A stretch of DNA of 64,000 bases from Mycobacterium neglectum (GCF_002591975.1 NZ_NVQE01000001.1:186001-250000), one strand, 5' to 3'. Positions 27,171-37,567 are shown, numbered from the stretch's first letter. Notes: generated by a model from the letters alone, not told the origin. Numbers and translations are program-made.

Positions 27171-28106
27171 ATGGCAAGGACTGACAACGACACCTGGGAT
27201 CTCGCATCGAGCGTCGGCGCGACGGCCACGATGGTCGCCGCGGCGCGTGCAATCGCGACCACTGCCGACGATGCGCTGATCAACGATCCGTTCGCCGAAC
27301 CACTGGTGCGTGCGGTCGGCGTGGACTTCTTCACCAAGCTCGTCAGTGGCGAACTGCGCGCCGAGGATCTCGACGCCGACGACGCATCCGTCGGGATGGC
27401 GCGGATGACCGACAACATGGCGGTGCGGACCAAATTCTTCGACGAGTTCTTCGCGGCCTCTGCGGCCTCGGGCGTCCGGCAGGCGGTCATCCTCGCGTCC
27501 GGTCTCGACTCCCGGGCCTACCGGCTGGCGTGGCCTGCGGGCACGACGGTCTACGAGATCGACCAGCCCGAGGTCATCGAGTTCAAGACCAGGACGCTCG
27601 CGGATTTCGGCGCCGAGCCGACCGCGGACCGCAGGACCGTCGCGGTGGATCTTCGCTTCGACTGGCCGTCGGCACTGATCGCCGCGGGGTTTGATCCGAG
27701 CCAGCCCACCGCGTGGAGCGCCGAAGGCCTTCTCGGCTACCTGCCGCCGGAGGCCCAGGACCAGCTGCTCGACACCATCACCGAACTCAGCGCCATCGGC
27801 AGTCACGTCGCGGTGGAAAGCACACCGGGCATCGATCCCGCGGCCCACGAGAAGGCGATCGAGAGGATGCAGGAGGCGGCCCAGCAGTGGCGGAGCCACG
27901 GCTTCGAACTCGACTTCGCCGACCTCCTATATCTCGGCGATCGCAACGAGGCGTCCACCTACCTGGCCGATCGCGGCTGGCAGATCTCTTCGCAGAGCGT
28001 CAAGCAGCTGTTGCGTGAGAACGGCCTGCCCGAAATCACTGAAGCGGACGAGGACGTCGCGCGCTTCGGCGACCTGCAATATGTCAGCGGCATACTCGAG
28101 TCATGA
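27171..28106 (+). CDS. SAM-dependent methyltransferase, mycobacterial TIGR00027 family, copy 1
   Basis: A 311-residue class I methyltransferase of the leucine-carboxyl-methyltransferase-like family that is expanded in mycobacteria (Rv0725c/0726c/0731c type). It begins with the signature [19 protein letters not shown], and the SAM-binding segment is [17 protein letters not shown] followed by [19 protein letters not shown] 8 nt upstream supports the ATG at 27171. Substrates are unknown. First of three tandem paralogues; the next start overlaps its stop. Confidence 0.88.
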   Translation: MARTDNDTWDLASSVGATATMVAAARAIATTADDALINDPFAEPLVRAVGVDFFTKLVSGELRAEDLDADDASVGMARMTDNMAVRTKFFDEFFAASAASGVRQAVILASGLDSRAYRLAWPAGTTVYEIDQPEVIEFKTRTLADFGAEPTADRRTVAVDLRFDWPSALIAAGFDPSQPTAWSAEGLLGYLPPEAQDQLLDTITELSAIGSHVAVESTPGIDPAAHEKAIERMQEAAQQWRSHGFELDFADLLYLGDRNEASTYLADRGWQISSQSVKQLLRENGLPEITEADEDVARFGDLQYVSGILES

Positions 28107-29008
28107 GCCGAACGGACGGGGACAGCTGGGATCTGGCGTCCAGCGTCGGCACCACCGCCACGATGGTCGCCGCGGCGCGCGCGGTGGCCAGCCGTGAGCA
28201 GGACCCGCTGTTCGACGACCCATATGCCGCGCCGCTGGTGCGCGCCGTCGGCCTGGACTTCTTCACCAAGCTCGTCGACGGGGAGGTCGAGTTGCCCGAC
28301 GACGGTAATCCGGGCGGCCCGGCGTTCCTCGCCACCTCGATCGCGGTGCGAACGCGGTTCTTCGACGACTTCTTCACCGACTCGGGCGCGGGAGGGATAC
28401 GGCAGGCGGTGATCCTGGCGTCGGGCCTGGATTCGCGCGCCTACCGGCTGGAGTGGCCCGACGGCACCGTCGTGTACGAGATCGACCAGCCGCAGGTCAT
28501 CGAGTTCAAAACCGCGACGATGACGTCGATCGGCGCACCCCCCGCCGCCGAACACCGCACGGTCGGCATCGACCTGCGGGAGGACTGGCCGAAGGCCCTG
28601 CGCGACAGCGGCTTCGACGTGAGCCAGCCGACGGCGTGGAGCGCCGAGGGTCTGCTCGTCTATCTGCCGCCGGACGCGCAGGACCGCTTGCTCGACGACA
28701 TCACGGAGCTCAGCGCACCGGGCAGCCGGCTGGCCACCGAATATCACCCGGACGCCGCCGCGAGCATCGGCGCACGGCTACAAGACATGAAAGACCAGTG
28801 GGGTGACGCCCCCGTCGACCTGGACATCACGAAGTTGTTCTACGACGGTGAACGCAACGGTGTGGTCGACTACCTCACCGACCACGGCTGGCAGGTGTCC
28901 GCCCGTCGCCGCCCAGACGTATTCGCCGGCTACGGTCGCGTGTTTCCCGATACCGAATCGCTGGTACCCCTTCGCGATTCGCTCGCCGTCATAGCAACCC
29001 GAAAGTAG
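28103..29008 (+). CDS. SAM-dependent methyltransferase, TIGR00027 family, copy 2
   Basis: A 301-residue paralogue with the same blocks ([56 protein letters not shown]). Its ATG overlaps the previous stop (ATGA), so the copies are co-translated. It is most similar to copy 1 in the SAM core and diverges at the C-terminus, where substrate choice probably lies. Confidence 0.88.
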   Translation: MSRTDGDSWDLASSVGTTATMVAAARAVASREQDPLFDDPYAAPLVRAVGLDFFTKLVDGEVELPDDGNPGGPAFLATSIAVRTRFFDDFFTDSGAGGIRQAVILASGLDSRAYRLEWPDGTVVYEIDQPQVIEFKTATMTSIGAPPAAEHRTVGIDLREDWPKALRDSGFDVSQPTAWSAEGLLVYLPPDAQDRLLDDITELSAPGSRLATEYHPDAAASIGARLQDMKDQWGDAPVDLDITKLFYDGERNGVVDYLTDHGWQVSARRRPDVFAGYGRVFPDTESLVPLRDSLAVIATRK

Positions 29009-29013
29009 AGATC

Positions 29014-29913
29014 ATGGCACGCACCGACAAGGACTCGTGGGATCTGGCATCCAGCGTCGGATCGACCGCGACGATGGTGGCCGCTCAGCGAGTGCTGAGC
29101 AATCGTGAGGGCCTCATACACGACCCGTACGCCGAACCGCTGGTCCGCGCTGTCGGCCTCGACTTCTTCGTCCGGGCGCTCGACGGTGAGATCAATCTCG
29201 ACGACGTCGACCCTCGGTTCAACATGCGCCGCGCAGCGGAGGGAATGGCGGTCCGCACACGCCATTTCGACACGCTGTTCACCGATGCGGCGGCCGCCGG
29301 CGTGCGTCAGGCCGTGATACTCGCCGCCGGTCTGGACGCGAGAGCCTACCGATTGGGGTGGCCCGCGGGCACCACCGTCTACGAGCTGGATCAGCCCGAG
29401 GTCATCGCGTTCAAGGGCGAGACGCTGGCGAAATTGGGCGCCGAACCCGCTGCCGACCGTCGGCCCATCGCCGTCGACCTCCGCGAGGACTGGCCGAAAG
29501 TGCTTCGGGACAATGGCTTCGATCCCACACAGCCAACAGCGTGGATCGCCGAGGGACTGCTCATCTATCTGCCGCCCGAGGCGCAGGATCTGCTGTTCGA
29601 TCGGATCGACGAACTCAGCGCGCCTGGTAGTCGTGTCGCCACCGAGCACATACCGGACATCAGCGCATTCTCCGACGAGAGGTCACAGGAGATCGCCGAT
29701 CGGCTCAAGAAATACGGCCACGACATCGAAATGTCGGAGCTGATCTATCACGACGAGCGCAATGACGTCATCGACTACCTCACCGCGCACGGTTGGGATG
29801 TCACGGCCCAGACGATGCGGGATGCCTACGCCGCCAACGGGTTCGAGTTCCCCGAGGATAGCGCGATGGGCTTCTTCGCAGACATGAGCTACCTGTCCGC
29901 CATCAAGCGTTAG
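29014..29913 (+). CDS. SAM-dependent methyltransferase, TIGR00027 family, copy 3
   Basis: A 299-residue third paralogue ([36 protein letters not shown]). It starts 5 nt after copy 2. Its 3' end overlaps the convergent sugar kinase gene by 11 nt. The three copies sit where M. tuberculosis keeps its own set of these genes, so the cluster is ancestral, with lineage-specific copy changes. Confidence 0.88.
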   Translation: MARTDKDSWDLASSVGSTATMVAAQRVLSNREGLIHDPYAEPLVRAVGLDFFVRALDGEINLDDVDPRFNMRRAAEGMAVRTRHFDTLFTDAAAAGVRQAVILAAGLDARAYRLGWPAGTTVYELDQPEVIAFKGETLAKLGAEPAADRRPIAVDLREDWPKVLRDNGFDPTQPTAWIAEGLLIYLPPEAQDLLFDRIDELSAPGSRVATEHIPDISAFSDERSQEIADRLKKYGHDIEMSELIYHDERNDVIDYLTAHGWDVTAQTMRDAYAANGFEFPEDSAMGFFADMSYLSAIKR

Positions 29914-31255
29914 GCGCACCCGCTGTCGCGAGTTCGAGGAATCTGGCGTAGCGGTCTCCGACGGCGTTCGTCCACGCAGGATCCGGGTCGACGACTCGAT
30001 CGACCGACGCCCACCGCGCGGCATCGCTGACCGACGATTCGAGTCCAGCCGCCATCCTGCCCAGATACGCCGCGCCGAGCGCAGCACCTTCGGCGACGCC
30101 GGACACGCTCACGGGCAGTCCGGTGGCGTCGGCGATGGCCTGCATCCAAGGCGCGACGCGCGTGCCGCCGCCGGTCGCGACGATGCGCGTCGCCCGGGCA
30201 CCGCTCATCTCGATGATCTGCCGCACAACGAATCCCGACGCCTCGAAGGCCGCCCGTCGCACCGAGGCGCCGTCGTGGGTGAGGTCCAACCCGTCGAGCA
30301 CGCCGCGGCGATCCGGATCGTGCAGCGGCACACGTTCACCCCGCAGGTACGGCGACCACACCGGGACCCGCCCGGGGTCGACGTCGCCGGCCGGCCCCAC
30401 GAGGCGGTCCACCCAGCCGAGGAAAAGACCGCCGGCGTTACTCGGCCCGCCGATCTGAAGCTTGCCTGCGGCGGTATGGGGCAGCGTCCACAAGCCGGGA
30501 ACCTCGCGGAACTCGCCGCTTGTCACCCACACGATCAGAGTCGTGCCGCACAACACCAATACGTCGCCATCCTGATCGGCGCCCGCGACGAGCTGTTCAC
30601 ACACCGCATCGACGGCTCCGACGCCCAACGCGCAGTCCGAGTCCCGCACCCGGCCCGCCGCGGCGCCCGTCGTCTCCACGCGCGGCATGGCCGCCGGTGA
30701 CGCACCGCAGTCCGCGCAGACCGTCTCACTCCAACCGGTGCCGTCGAAGAGCGGATAGGCGGTGCTTGCGGTGGAGTTGTCGATCATCGCCTCGCCCGCC
30801 AGAGCATGATTGGCCACCGCCATCGCGGGCCAGTACCCGTGTGCGCCAGGTGCCTCCCCCGCCGTCCAGCGCAGGAACTCGACCGCCTCACCGGAGAGGA
30901 ACGTGGTGTCCGGACCGGTGGCCGAATGGCCACGGACGTCTCCATAGAGCAGGCCCGGCGTCAGCGGGCGCCCGTCGTCGTCGACGGCGGTCAGGGACGG
31001 CACCATCGCGGTGACCGCCACCGCCGCGGCATCGGGTCGGCACAAGTCGGCCAGCGCTTTCAGGGCATGCGCCGGGCCATGGCGCCACGCCTCGTCGGCG
31101 TCGTGCTCGAGCCGATTCGGCGCGGGGACCCGCAGCCGGTGTGGAATCCGCACCCTCGCGGTTACCTGGCCGTCCTCATCGGCGGCGACGGCCTTGACGG
31201 CGGTGGTGCCGATGTCGATGCCGATCGTCAAGGCTTTTGCTGACACGAGCGCCAC
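29903..31255 (-). CDS. xylB: FGGY-family carbohydrate kinase (xylulokinase-like)
   Basis: A 450-residue sugar kinase. The N-terminal ATPase block is TIGIDIGTTAVKAVAAD, and the C-terminal FGGY domain has ARATRIVATGGGTRVAPWMQ, where the adenosine site lies. In M. tuberculosis the positional equivalent is annotated xylB. The true sugar is uncertain: the neighbouring aldolase and dehydrogenase suggest a pentose, fucose-like or acid-sugar route. The GTG at 31255 is used; a GTG three codons later is equally possible. Only 21 nt separate it from the divergent dehydrogenase gene. Confidence 0.82.
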   Translation of the reverse strand: MALVSAKALTIGIDIGTTAVKAVAADEDGQVTARVRIPHRLRVPAPNRLEHDADEAWRHGPAHALKALADLCRPDAAAVAVTAMVPSLTAVDDDGRPLTPGLLYGDVRGHSATGPDTTFLSGEAVEFLRWTAGEAPGAHGYWPAMAVANHALAGEAMIDNSTASTAYPLFDGTGWSETVCADCGASPAAMPRVETTGAAAGRVRDSDCALGVGAVDAVCEQLVAGADQDGDVLVLCGTTLIVWVTSGEFREVPGLWTLPHTAAGKLQIGGPSNAGGLFLGWVDRLVGPAGDVDPGRVPVWSPYLRGERVPLHDPDRRGVLDGLDLTHDGASVRRAAFEASGFVVRQIIEMSGARATRIVATGGGTRVAPWMQAIADATGLPVSVSGVAEGAALGAAYLGRMAAGLESSVSDAARWASVDRVVDPDPAWTNAVGDRYARFLELATAGAPNA

Positions 31256-31276
31256 CGTACGTCAGCATGAACAACC

Positions 31277-32254
31277 GTGAGCCGACTTCGCGCCCTCGTG
31301 ACGGCACCCCTTCGCGGTCCGGGTTTCGACAAGCTGAAGCAATTGTTCGACGTCGTCTACGACCCGTGGATCGAGCAGCGCCCGCTGCGCATCTACTCCG
31401 CCGAGCAGCTCGCGGAGCGCGCAAGGGCCGAACAGGCCGACATTCTTGTCGTGGAGGGTGATTCGGTGAGCGGGCCGGTATTCGACGTGCCGTTGCGAGC
31501 CGTCGCGTCCACCCGCGGAGACCCCAACAACGTCGATATCGCGGGGGCGGTCGCGGCGAGTGTCCCAGTGCTGCATACGCCCGGCCGCAACGCCGACGCC
31601 GTCGCGGAGATGGCGATCGCCCTGCTCTTTTCGGCCACTCGCCATGTGTTGACCGCAGACGCCGATGTCCGCGCCGGCGAGGTGTTTCGTGACGGCACCA
31701 TCCCCTACCAACGGTTCCGGGCGCCCGAGATCGCCGGGTTGACGGCCGGTCTCGTCGGCCTTGGCGCGGTAGCGCGAGCGCTGCGGTGGCGGCTGCAAGG
31801 ACTCGGTGTGACGGTGATCGCCTACGACCCCTACCACGACGAGGCCGGCCACAGCCTCGACGAACTGCTCGCCGAGTCCGACATCGTCTCGCTGCACGCG
31901 CCCGTCACCGAAGACACCGTGGAGATGATCGGCGCCGACCAGTTCGCAAAGATGCGCGACGGCGCGGTGTTCCTCAACACCGCTCGGGCCCAACTGCACA
32001 ACACCGACGCACTGGTCGACGCGCTGCGCAGCGGGAAGATCGCCGCGGCAGGACTTGATCACTTCGTCGGCGAGTGGTTACCCGTAGACCACCCGCTGAC
32101 GGGTATGTCCAACGTCGTACTCACGCCACATATCGGCGGGGCCACGTGGAACACTGAGGCACGACAGGCGCAGATGGTGGCCGACGATCTCGAGGCCGTC
32201 CTGTCGGGGCGCACGCCCCAGCACATCGTCAACCCGGAGGTGCTGACCTCGTGA
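31277..32254 (+). CDS. D-2-hydroxyacid dehydrogenase (phosphoglycerate-dehydrogenase-like)
   Basis: A 325-residue NAD-dependent 2-hydroxyacid dehydrogenase (SerA2-like in M. tuberculosis). The NAD loop is GLVGLGAVARALRWRL. The catalytic Arg lies in NTARAQLHN and the His in LTPHIGGATWNTEA. It lacks the ACT domain of true SerA. It overlaps the aldolase start (GTGA), so it acts with the aldolase and probably the divergent kinase in sugar-acid metabolism rather than serine synthesis (inference). Confidence 0.85.
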   Translation: MSRLRALVTAPLRGPGFDKLKQLFDVVYDPWIEQRPLRIYSAEQLAERARAEQADILVVEGDSVSGPVFDVPLRAVASTRGDPNNVDIAGAVAASVPVLHTPGRNADAVAEMAIALLFSATRHVLTADADVRAGEVFRDGTIPYQRFRAPEIAGLTAGLVGLGAVARALRWRLQGLGVTVIAYDPYHDEAGHSLDELLAESDIVSLHAPVTEDTVEMIGADQFAKMRDGAVFLNTARAQLHNTDALVDALRSGKIAAAGLDHFVGEWLPVDHPLTGMSNVVLTPHIGGATWNTEARQAQMVADDLEAVLSGRTPQHIVNPEVLTS

Positions 32255-32907
32255 AATTCGTCGCCGACCCCGAAAACGCGGTGCTGGCAGCCGCCAAGGA
32301 CATGCTGCGCCGCGGTCTCGTCGAGGGCACAGCGGGCAACATCTCGGCAAGGCGCGAGGACGGCAACATCGTCATCACGCCGTCGTCGGTGGACTACGCC
32401 GACATGGCACTCGCCGACCTCGTGCTCGTCGACCGCTACGGCAGCGTACTGGAGGCCAAGGACGGCAGGGGCCCGTCGACGGAGATGGAGCTGCATCTCG
32501 CGTGCTACCGCGCGTTCGACGACATCGGCAGCGTGATCCACAGTCATCCCGTGTGGGCCACCATGTTCGCGGTTGCGCACCAGTCGATTCCGGCCGCCGT
32601 CGATGAGTTCGCCGTGTACTGCGGCGGCGAAATCCGGTGCGCCGAGTACGCCGCATCAGGCACGCCCGATGTCGGACACAACGCCGTGAAGGCATTGGAA
32701 GGCAGGGCCGCAGCGCTCATCGCCAACCACGGTCTGGTGGCCGTCGGGCCGCGGCCCGACAAGGTGCTGCACGTCACCGCGCTGGTTGAGCGCACCGCGC
32801 AGATCGTATGGGGTGCAAGGGCTCTGGGCGGCCCGGTGCCGATCCCCGACGAGGTCAACAAGAACTTCGGCGCCGTCTACGACTACCTTCGCCAGAACCC
32901 CATGTGA
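32251..32907 (+). CDS. Class II aldolase/adducin family (L-fuculose-phosphate aldolase-like)
   Basis: A 218-residue zinc aldolase. The metal ligands are His97 and His99 (IHSHPVW) and His160 (ANHGLVAVG), with Glu78 in the STEMELHL helix as the probable catalytic acid. It cleaves a phosphorylated ketose or related sugar acid; the substrate is not determined by sequence. Its GTG overlaps the dehydrogenase stop. It ends 6 nt before the convergent sppA. Confidence 0.85.
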   Translation: MKFVADPENAVLAAAKDMLRRGLVEGTAGNISARREDGNIVITPSSVDYADMALADLVLVDRYGSVLEAKDGRGPSTEMELHLACYRAFDDIGSVIHSHPVWATMFAVAHQSIPAAVDEFAVYCGGEIRCAEYAASGTPDVGHNAVKALEGRAAALIANHGLVAVGPRPDKVLHVTALVERTAQIVWGARALGGPVPIPDEVNKNFGAVYDYLRQNPM

Positions 32908-32913
32908 GCTCGG

Positions 32914-34710
32914 CTAGAAGCGGTACTCGCCCAACCAGAGCGCGCTGACACCGGTGAGTGATCTGTCGGCCTGGCTGAGTACCCCCGCCACCGAGCGACC
33001 CACCAGGACGGCCAGCGCCTCAGGCACCGAGGCGGCCGCAGGCTGCGACGAGGGCTTGGGCCTGAGCATGTCCATCAACGATGAGCCCGGGTAGTTGATC
33101 AGGCGCACGTCGTCGTCGGGGTCCAGTCCGGACAGCACCTTGGCTCTGTTGATCGCGGTCCGGAGCCCGCCGAGCTCGTCGACCAGGCCGTGTTCCAGCG
33201 CGTCGGCCCCTGTCCACACCCGACCGCGGGCGACCGCATCGACCGCCTCAACCGTCATGGTGCGGCCGGCGGCGACCCGCTCGACGAAATCGGTGTAGAA
33301 CAGGTCGGCTTCGGCCTCGACATGCGCGTGCTGCGCGTCGGTGAACGGCTGATTGATCGACCATGCGTCGGCGTTGGCGTTGGTGCGCACCGAATCCGAG
33401 CCGACTCCGAGGCGGTCCTTGAGCTCACGGGCGACCAGCTTGCCGGTCACGACGCCGATCGAGCCGGTGATCGTTCCGGCGTTGGCCACGATCGCATCGG
33501 CGGACATCGACACGTAGTAGCCGCCGGAAGCCGCGACGGCACCCATCGAGGCGACGACGGGCTTCCCGCTGTCACGGACCCGATTCACCTCGCGCCAAAT
33601 GGTTTCCGAGCCGGTGACCGATCCGCCGGGGCTGTCGACGCGCAGCACGATCGCGGAGACGGAATCGTCGGCCGCTGCCTCGCGCAGCGCCGCGGCGATG
33701 GTGTCGCCGCCTGCGCTCGAATTGCCGATCGGCAGCACCTGCGGTCCGCCTCGGCCGCTGACGATCGGGCCGTGCAGCGTGACGACGGCAATCGTCGGCT
33801 TACCCTTGCGCCCGGGCACCGGCGGCATCGGTGGCGACGGCCGCGAAGCGGTGGCCTTCGCGTAGCGCGACAGATACAGCCGGGGCGGCGCATCTTCGGA
33901 ATCCGCATCCCCTGTTTCGGGTGAAATACCTGGTGCGCCAACGAGTTCGCCAATACGGCCGTACGCCTCGTCGCGGAATCCGATTCGGTCGATCAATCGG
34001 CCGATGACGGCATCGTCGCGCAGCAGCGGCGCCTTGTCAGCGAGCGCGTCGACCTCGGAGGACTCGAGATGGCGCGAGTCGGCGACCGCCTGCCACACCT
34101 GGGCCTGCAGGCTCTCGATCAGTCTGCTGTCGGCCTCGCGGTGCGAGTCGGTGTAGCTGTCCTGGGTGAAAAGGTTTGCGAAGGACTTGTATTCGCCGCG
34201 CGCGATGAACTGTGCCTCGATACCCGCCTTGTCGAGTGCATCACGCAGGAACATCGCATTGGTGGCGAAGCCGACCAACCCGACCGTGCCGGAGGGCTGC
34301 ATCCACACCTCGCGAAACGCCGATGCGAGGTAGTACGACAGCGTGCCGGGGTAGGTCTCGGCCCACGCCAGCGAGGGCTTGACATCACTGAATGCCGAGA
34401 TCGCCGCGCGCAGCTCCTGTACCGGCCCCGCCGTCGCGGCGGGCAGCTGGACTCGCGCGATCAGCCCGGCCACTCTCGGATCGTCGGCGGCTCGGTGAAT
34501 CGCCGCGACGGCGTCACGCAGCACCATCGGCCTGTTACCGACGTTGATCAACGCCAGCGGGTCGAATCCGCCGGTCTCCTGCGGCTCGGCCAGCAGATCC
34601 AGTTCCAGCACACACCCGTCGGGGACTCCGCGGTGTCGGGCGGTGTCGACACGCCTGCCGAGCGCGCGAAGGTCGTCGATCCCGGGGATACCGGGAAGAA
34701 ATGCGAACAT
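32914..34710 (-). CDS. sppA: Signal peptide peptidase / protease IV
   Basis: A 598-residue double-domain (67K-type) SppA. The catalytic Lys is in the N-terminal half (ARGEYKSFANLF) and the nucleophilic Ser in the C-terminal half (ASMGAVAASGGYYVSM). An ATITGSIGV-like stretch (AGTITGSIGVVTG) follows, as usual. No N-terminal membrane helix is obvious, unlike E. coli SppA, so it may attach peripherally. It degrades residual signal peptides in membrane turnover. Confidence 0.9.
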   Translation of the reverse strand: MFAFLPGIPGIDDLRALGRRVDTARHRGVPDGCVLELDLLAEPQETGGFDPLALINVGNRPMVLRDAVAAIHRAADDPRVAGLIARVQLPAATAGPVQELRAAISAFSDVKPSLAWAETYPGTLSYYLASAFREVWMQPSGTVGLVGFATNAMFLRDALDKAGIEAQFIARGEYKSFANLFTQDSYTDSHREADSRLIESLQAQVWQAVADSRHLESSEVDALADKAPLLRDDAVIGRLIDRIGFRDEAYGRIGELVGAPGISPETGDADSEDAPPRLYLSRYAKATASRPSPPMPPVPGRKGKPTIAVVTLHGPIVSGRGGPQVLPIGNSSAGGDTIAAALREAAADDSVSAIVLRVDSPGGSVTGSETIWREVNRVRDSGKPVVASMGAVAASGGYYVSMSADAIVANAGTITGSIGVVTGKLVARELKDRLGVGSDSVRTNANADAWSINQPFTDAQHAHVEAEADLFYTDFVERVAAGRTMTVEAVDAVARGRVWTGADALEHGLVDELGGLRTAINRAKVLSGLDPDDDVRLINYPGSSLMDMLRPKPSSQPAAASVPEALAVLVGRSVAGVLSQADRSLTGVSALWLGEYRF

Positions 34711-34742
34711 CCTCTGAGTCTACGGACGCCCGTGCCAGGGGT

Positions 34743-35099
34743 TCAGCGCCCGATGAACCGGCCGAATTGCGGGCAGTACACGATCACCGAGGCCTGCATG
34801 AACCCCACTGCCTGCTCGCGACTGAAGTTACTGTTCTGCAGCGTGCCGACGATGCCCCGGACCACCGGCACCGGGTTGGGGTTCTGCGCCAACTGCTGAG
34901 TCATCGCGTCGCACACGGATCGCCCCATGGCGGGGATGTCGGTTTGGGGACTCGCCTGGATTCCCAGGGAGCTCACCGCCTCCTCGAACCGTTCGTCATT
35001 CGTCTGGGCGTTCGCTGACTGCAGTGCTGCGGTACCGCCGAACATCGCGAGACCGGCGGCAACCATCACAACGGTGATGGCGCGGCGGGCAGTGGTCAT
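34743..35099 (-). CDS. Secreted DUF732-family protein
   Basis: A 118-residue small exported protein of a family common in mycobacteria and of unknown function. The signal peptide is Arg-rich then hydrophobic (VVMVAAGLAMFGGTAAL) with a cleavage site after SANA. The mature part has two Cys (SVCDAM and VYCPQF) that could form a disulfide. AGGAG 5 nt before the ATG fixes the start. Confidence 0.8.
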   Translation of the reverse strand: MTTARRAITVVMVAAGLAMFGGTAALQSANAQTNDERFEEAVSSLGIQASPQTDIPAMGRSVCDAMTQQLAQNPNPVPVVRGIVGTLQNSNFSREQAVGFMQASVIVYCPQFGRFIGR

Positions 35100-35174
35100 G
35101 TCAGCTCCTGAAGTTTCGACACGCGCAATGTAGATCGCACCCGCGCCCACATGCGTTACCGCATTCGGCGAACG

Positions 35175-35207
35175 CAAGAGCCCCCACCGTAACGGCAGGG
35201 GCTCTTG
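35175..35207 (-). terminator. Stem-loop downstream of rplO, end of the spc operon
   Basis: CAAGAGCCCC (35175-35184) and GGGGCTCTTG (35198-35207) form a perfect 10-bp stem with a 13-nt loop, 14 nt after the rplO stop. There is no U-run, as is usual for mycobacterial intrinsic terminators. The DUF732 gene beyond it would then have its own promoter. Confidence 0.75.
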
Positions 35208-35220
35208 TCGACAACTCGAT

Positions 35221-35709
35221 CTACTGGTCGGTCGCGGACCCGCGAGCACCGTCTGTGGATGATCCGCCCGCGGCTTCTGTACATGATCCGCCCGCAGCTG
35301 TGATCTTTTCGCGTGCGCTGCCGCTGAACTTGTGAGCGGTGACGTTGACCTTCACGGTCAGCTTGCCGTCACCGAGCACCTTGATCAACGAGTTCTTGCG
35401 TACCACGCCCGATGCCACCAGTTCCTCGACACCGACATCGCCGCCCTTGGGGAACAGCTTGTCGAGGTCACCGACGTTGAGGACCTCGTAGGAGGTGCGG
35501 AACCGGTTGCGGAAGCCCTTGAGCTTCGGCAGCCGCATGTGGATGGGCATCTGGCCACCCTCGAACGTCGCCGGGACGTTCTTGCGCGCCTTGGTGCCCT
35601 TGGTGCCGCGACCGGCGGTCTTGCCCTTGGAGCCCTCACCGCGACCGACACGGGTCTTTGCGGTCTTCGACCCCGGCGCCGGACGCAGGTCGTGCAGTTT
35701 GATTGTCAT
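35221..35709 (-). CDS. rplO: 50S ribosomal protein L15 with repeat-extended C-terminus
   Basis: A 162-residue L15 with the Gly/Arg-rich N-terminus ([20 protein letters not shown]) and the conserved [17 protein letters not shown] end. Typical actinobacterial L15 stops after about 147 residues with an AAGGS-like tail. Here the tail is repeated as three 8-residue units. It starts 2 nt after the rpmD stop. Confidence 0.95.
   Translation of the reverse strand: MTIKLHDLRPAPGSKTAKTRVGRGEGSKGKTAGRGTKGTKARKNVPATFEGGQMPIHMRLPKLKGFRNRFRTSYEVLNVGDLDKLFPKGGDVGVEELVASGVVRKNSLIKVLGDGKLTVKVNVTAHKFSGSAREKITAAGGSCTEAAGGSSTDGARGSATDQ
35227..35298 (-). repeat. Three 24-bp in-frame tandem repeats in the rplO 3' end
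   Basis: The units encode [16 protein letters not shown] and GARGSATD, followed by a final Gln. Units 1 and 2 are nearly identical at the DNA level (GATCCGCCCGC core shared). The third has drifted, so it is the oldest. Confidence 0.85.
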
Positions 35710-35711
35710 TG

Positions 35712-35891
35712 CTAAACCTCCTCTACCTCAACGAGGTGGTGGACGGTCTTGATGAGTCCACGGGTCTGGTCGTTGTCCTCACGCACGACAGACTGCCTGA
35801 TCTTGCGCAGTCCGAGGGTCCGCAGGCTCTCGCGTTGCTTCCAGCGCGCGCCGATGGTGCTGCGCACCTGGGTGATCTTCAGCTCTGCCAT
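35712..35891 (-). CDS. rpmD: 50S ribosomal protein L30
   Basis: A 59-residue protein starting [20 protein letters not shown] and ending HHLVEVEEV, matching bacterial L30. It lies between rpsE (3 nt upstream) and rplO in the standard spc order. Confidence 0.95.
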   Translation of the reverse strand: MAELKITQVRSTIGARWKQRESLRTLGLRKIRQSVVREDNDQTRGLIKTVHHLVEVEEV

Positions 35892-35894
35892 TTC

Positions 35895-36563
35895 TTAAGC
35901 CGTTCCTTCACGCGCGGCCGATGCGGCGACCGCTTCAGCTTCGCGTCGCGCCCGCAGCATGCCTGCCGGAGCGACGTCCTCGAGAGGCAGGCCACGTCGG
36001 GCCGCGACCTCTTCGGGACGCTGCAGCAGCTTGAGCGCGGCAACGGTGGCATGCACCACGTTGATCGCGTTGTCGCTGCCCAGCGACTTGGCCAGGATGT
36101 CGTGCACGCCAGCGCATTCCAGCACCGCGCGGGCCGCACCGCCGGCAATCACACCGGTACCGGGGCTGGCCGGGCGCAGCATCACCACGCCCGCTGCGGC
36201 CTCGCCCTGCACCGGGTGGACGATGGTGCCGCCGATCAGCGGAACCCGGAAGAAGCCCTTGCGCGCTTCTTCGACACCCTTGGCGATGGCCGCGGGGACC
36301 TCTTTGGCCTTGCCGTAGCCGACACCGACCATGCCTTTGCCGTCGCCGACGATGACCAGTGCGGTGAAGCTGAACCGCCGGCCACCCTTGACCACCTTGG
36401 AGACACGGTTGATCGCCACGACGCGCTCGATGTAGTTGCTCTTCTCGCCGCTATCGCGGCCACCACGGCCACCGCGGTCGTCGCGACGACCACGTCCGTC
36501 GCGATCACCGCGACCGCCACCGCGGTTGTCCTGCGCCGGAGCGGCGCCAGCCTGCTCGGCCAT
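35895..36563 (-). CDS. rpsE: 30S ribosomal protein S5
   Basis: A protein of about 222 residues with the S5 double-stranded RNA-binding core ([19 protein letters not shown], the [17 protein letters not shown] helix, and [17 protein letters not shown]). The N-terminal 35 residues are a low-complexity Arg/Gly/Asp extension typical of actinobacteria. The second of two adjacent ATGs (36563) has the better spacing to GAAGGA. Confidence 0.95.
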   Translation of the reverse strand: MAEQAGAAPAQDNRGGGRGDRDGRGRRDDRGGRGGRDSGEKSNYIERVVAINRVSKVVKGGRRFSFTALVIVGDGKGMVGVGYGKAKEVPAAIAKGVEEARKGFFRVPLIGGTIVHPVQGEAAAGVVMLRPASPGTGVIAGGAARAVLECAGVHDILAKSLGSDNAINVVHATVAALKLLQRPEEVAARRGLPLEDVAPAGMLRARREAEAVAASAAREGTA

Positions 36564-36588
36564 CATGCAGTCCTTCCGTAACGAATCA

Positions 36589-37002
36589 TTAGAACTTCAG
36601 CCCGCCTTCGCGCGCTGCGTCAGCCAGTGCCGCGATGCGTCCGCCATAGGTGTAGCCACCGCGGTCGAACACCACCGCGTCGATCCCTGCGGCCTTGGCC
36701 CGCTCGGCGATCAGCTGACCGACCCGCACGCTGTGGGCCTTCTTGTCGCCGTCGACCGCGCGCACATCCGGCTCGATGGATGACGCCGCGGCCACGGTGG
36801 TGCCGTCCAGGTCGTTGATCAGCTGCACGTGGATGTGTCGCGCCGACCGGTTGACCATCAAGCGCGGCACCTCGGCCGTGCCCTCGATCTTCTTACGCAG
36901 CCGGGCGTGCCGACGCAGTCGTGAGACCCGCCTGGCCTCGGACACGCTCTGTCCCACCGGCTTACGCGCCGCTGTCGCGGCTTCTTTTGTCTTGGTAGCC
37001 AT
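36589..37002 (-). CDS. rplR: 50S ribosomal protein L18
   Basis: A 137-residue 5S rRNA-binding protein. The conserved [13 protein letters not shown] and [20 protein letters not shown] motifs are present. It starts 2 nt after the rplF stop. Confidence 0.95.
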   Translation of the reverse strand: MATKTKEAATAARKPVGQSVSEARRVSRLRRHARLRKKIEGTAEVPRLMVNRSARHIHVQLINDLDGTTVAAASSIEPDVRAVDGDKKAHSVRVGQLIAERAKAAGIDAVVFDRGGYTYGGRIAALADAAREGGLKF

Positions 37003-37004
37003 TA

Positions 37005-37544
37005 CTACTTACCTGTCTTTCCGACCTTGCGGCGGATCTGCTCACCCTCGTAGCGAATGCCCTTGCCCTTATAGGGATCGCTCTTGCGCAGGCGGCGGAT
37101 GTTCGCCGCGATCTGGCCGACCTTCTGCTTGTCGATGCCGGTGATCGAGAACTTCGTCGGTGTCTCCACCGCGAAAGTCACGCCCTCAGGGGCGTTGATC
37201 AGCACCGGGTGGCTGTAACCCAGGGCGAACTCGAGGTTGCTGCCCTTGGCCACCACGCGATAGCCGACACCGAAGATCTCCATCTTGATGGTGTAGCCGT
37301 CGGTGACCCCGGTGACGAGGTTGGCCACCAGCGTCCGCGACAACCCGTGCAACGAACGGTTGCGCCGTTCGTCGTCCGGCCTTGCCACCACGATGGCGCC
37401 GTCGTCGCCGCGCGACACCCGGATCGGTTCGGCCACCGCCAGTTCAAGGGTTCCCTTGGGACCCTTGACCGAGACGTTCTGGCCGTCGATCGACACGTCG
37501 ACCCCGGCGGGAACCGGGACCGGTTGCTTTCCAATTCGCGACAT
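37005..37544 (-). CDS. rplF: 50S ribosomal protein L6
   Basis: A 179-residue protein starting [17 protein letters not shown], with the C-terminal signature [20 protein letters not shown] that contacts 23S rRNA. It follows rpsH by 23 nt. Confidence 0.95.
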   Translation of the reverse strand: MSRIGKQPVPVPAGVDVSIDGQNVSVKGPKGTLELAVAEPIRVSRGDDGAIVVARPDDERRNRSLHGLSRTLVANLVTGVTDGYTIKMEIFGVGYRVVAKGSNLEFALGYSHPVLINAPEGVTFAVETPTKFSITGIDKQKVGQIAANIRRLRKSDPYKGKGIRYEGEQIRRKVGKTGK

Positions 37545-37567
37545 ATCTCTTTACGCTGCCTCTCCCG

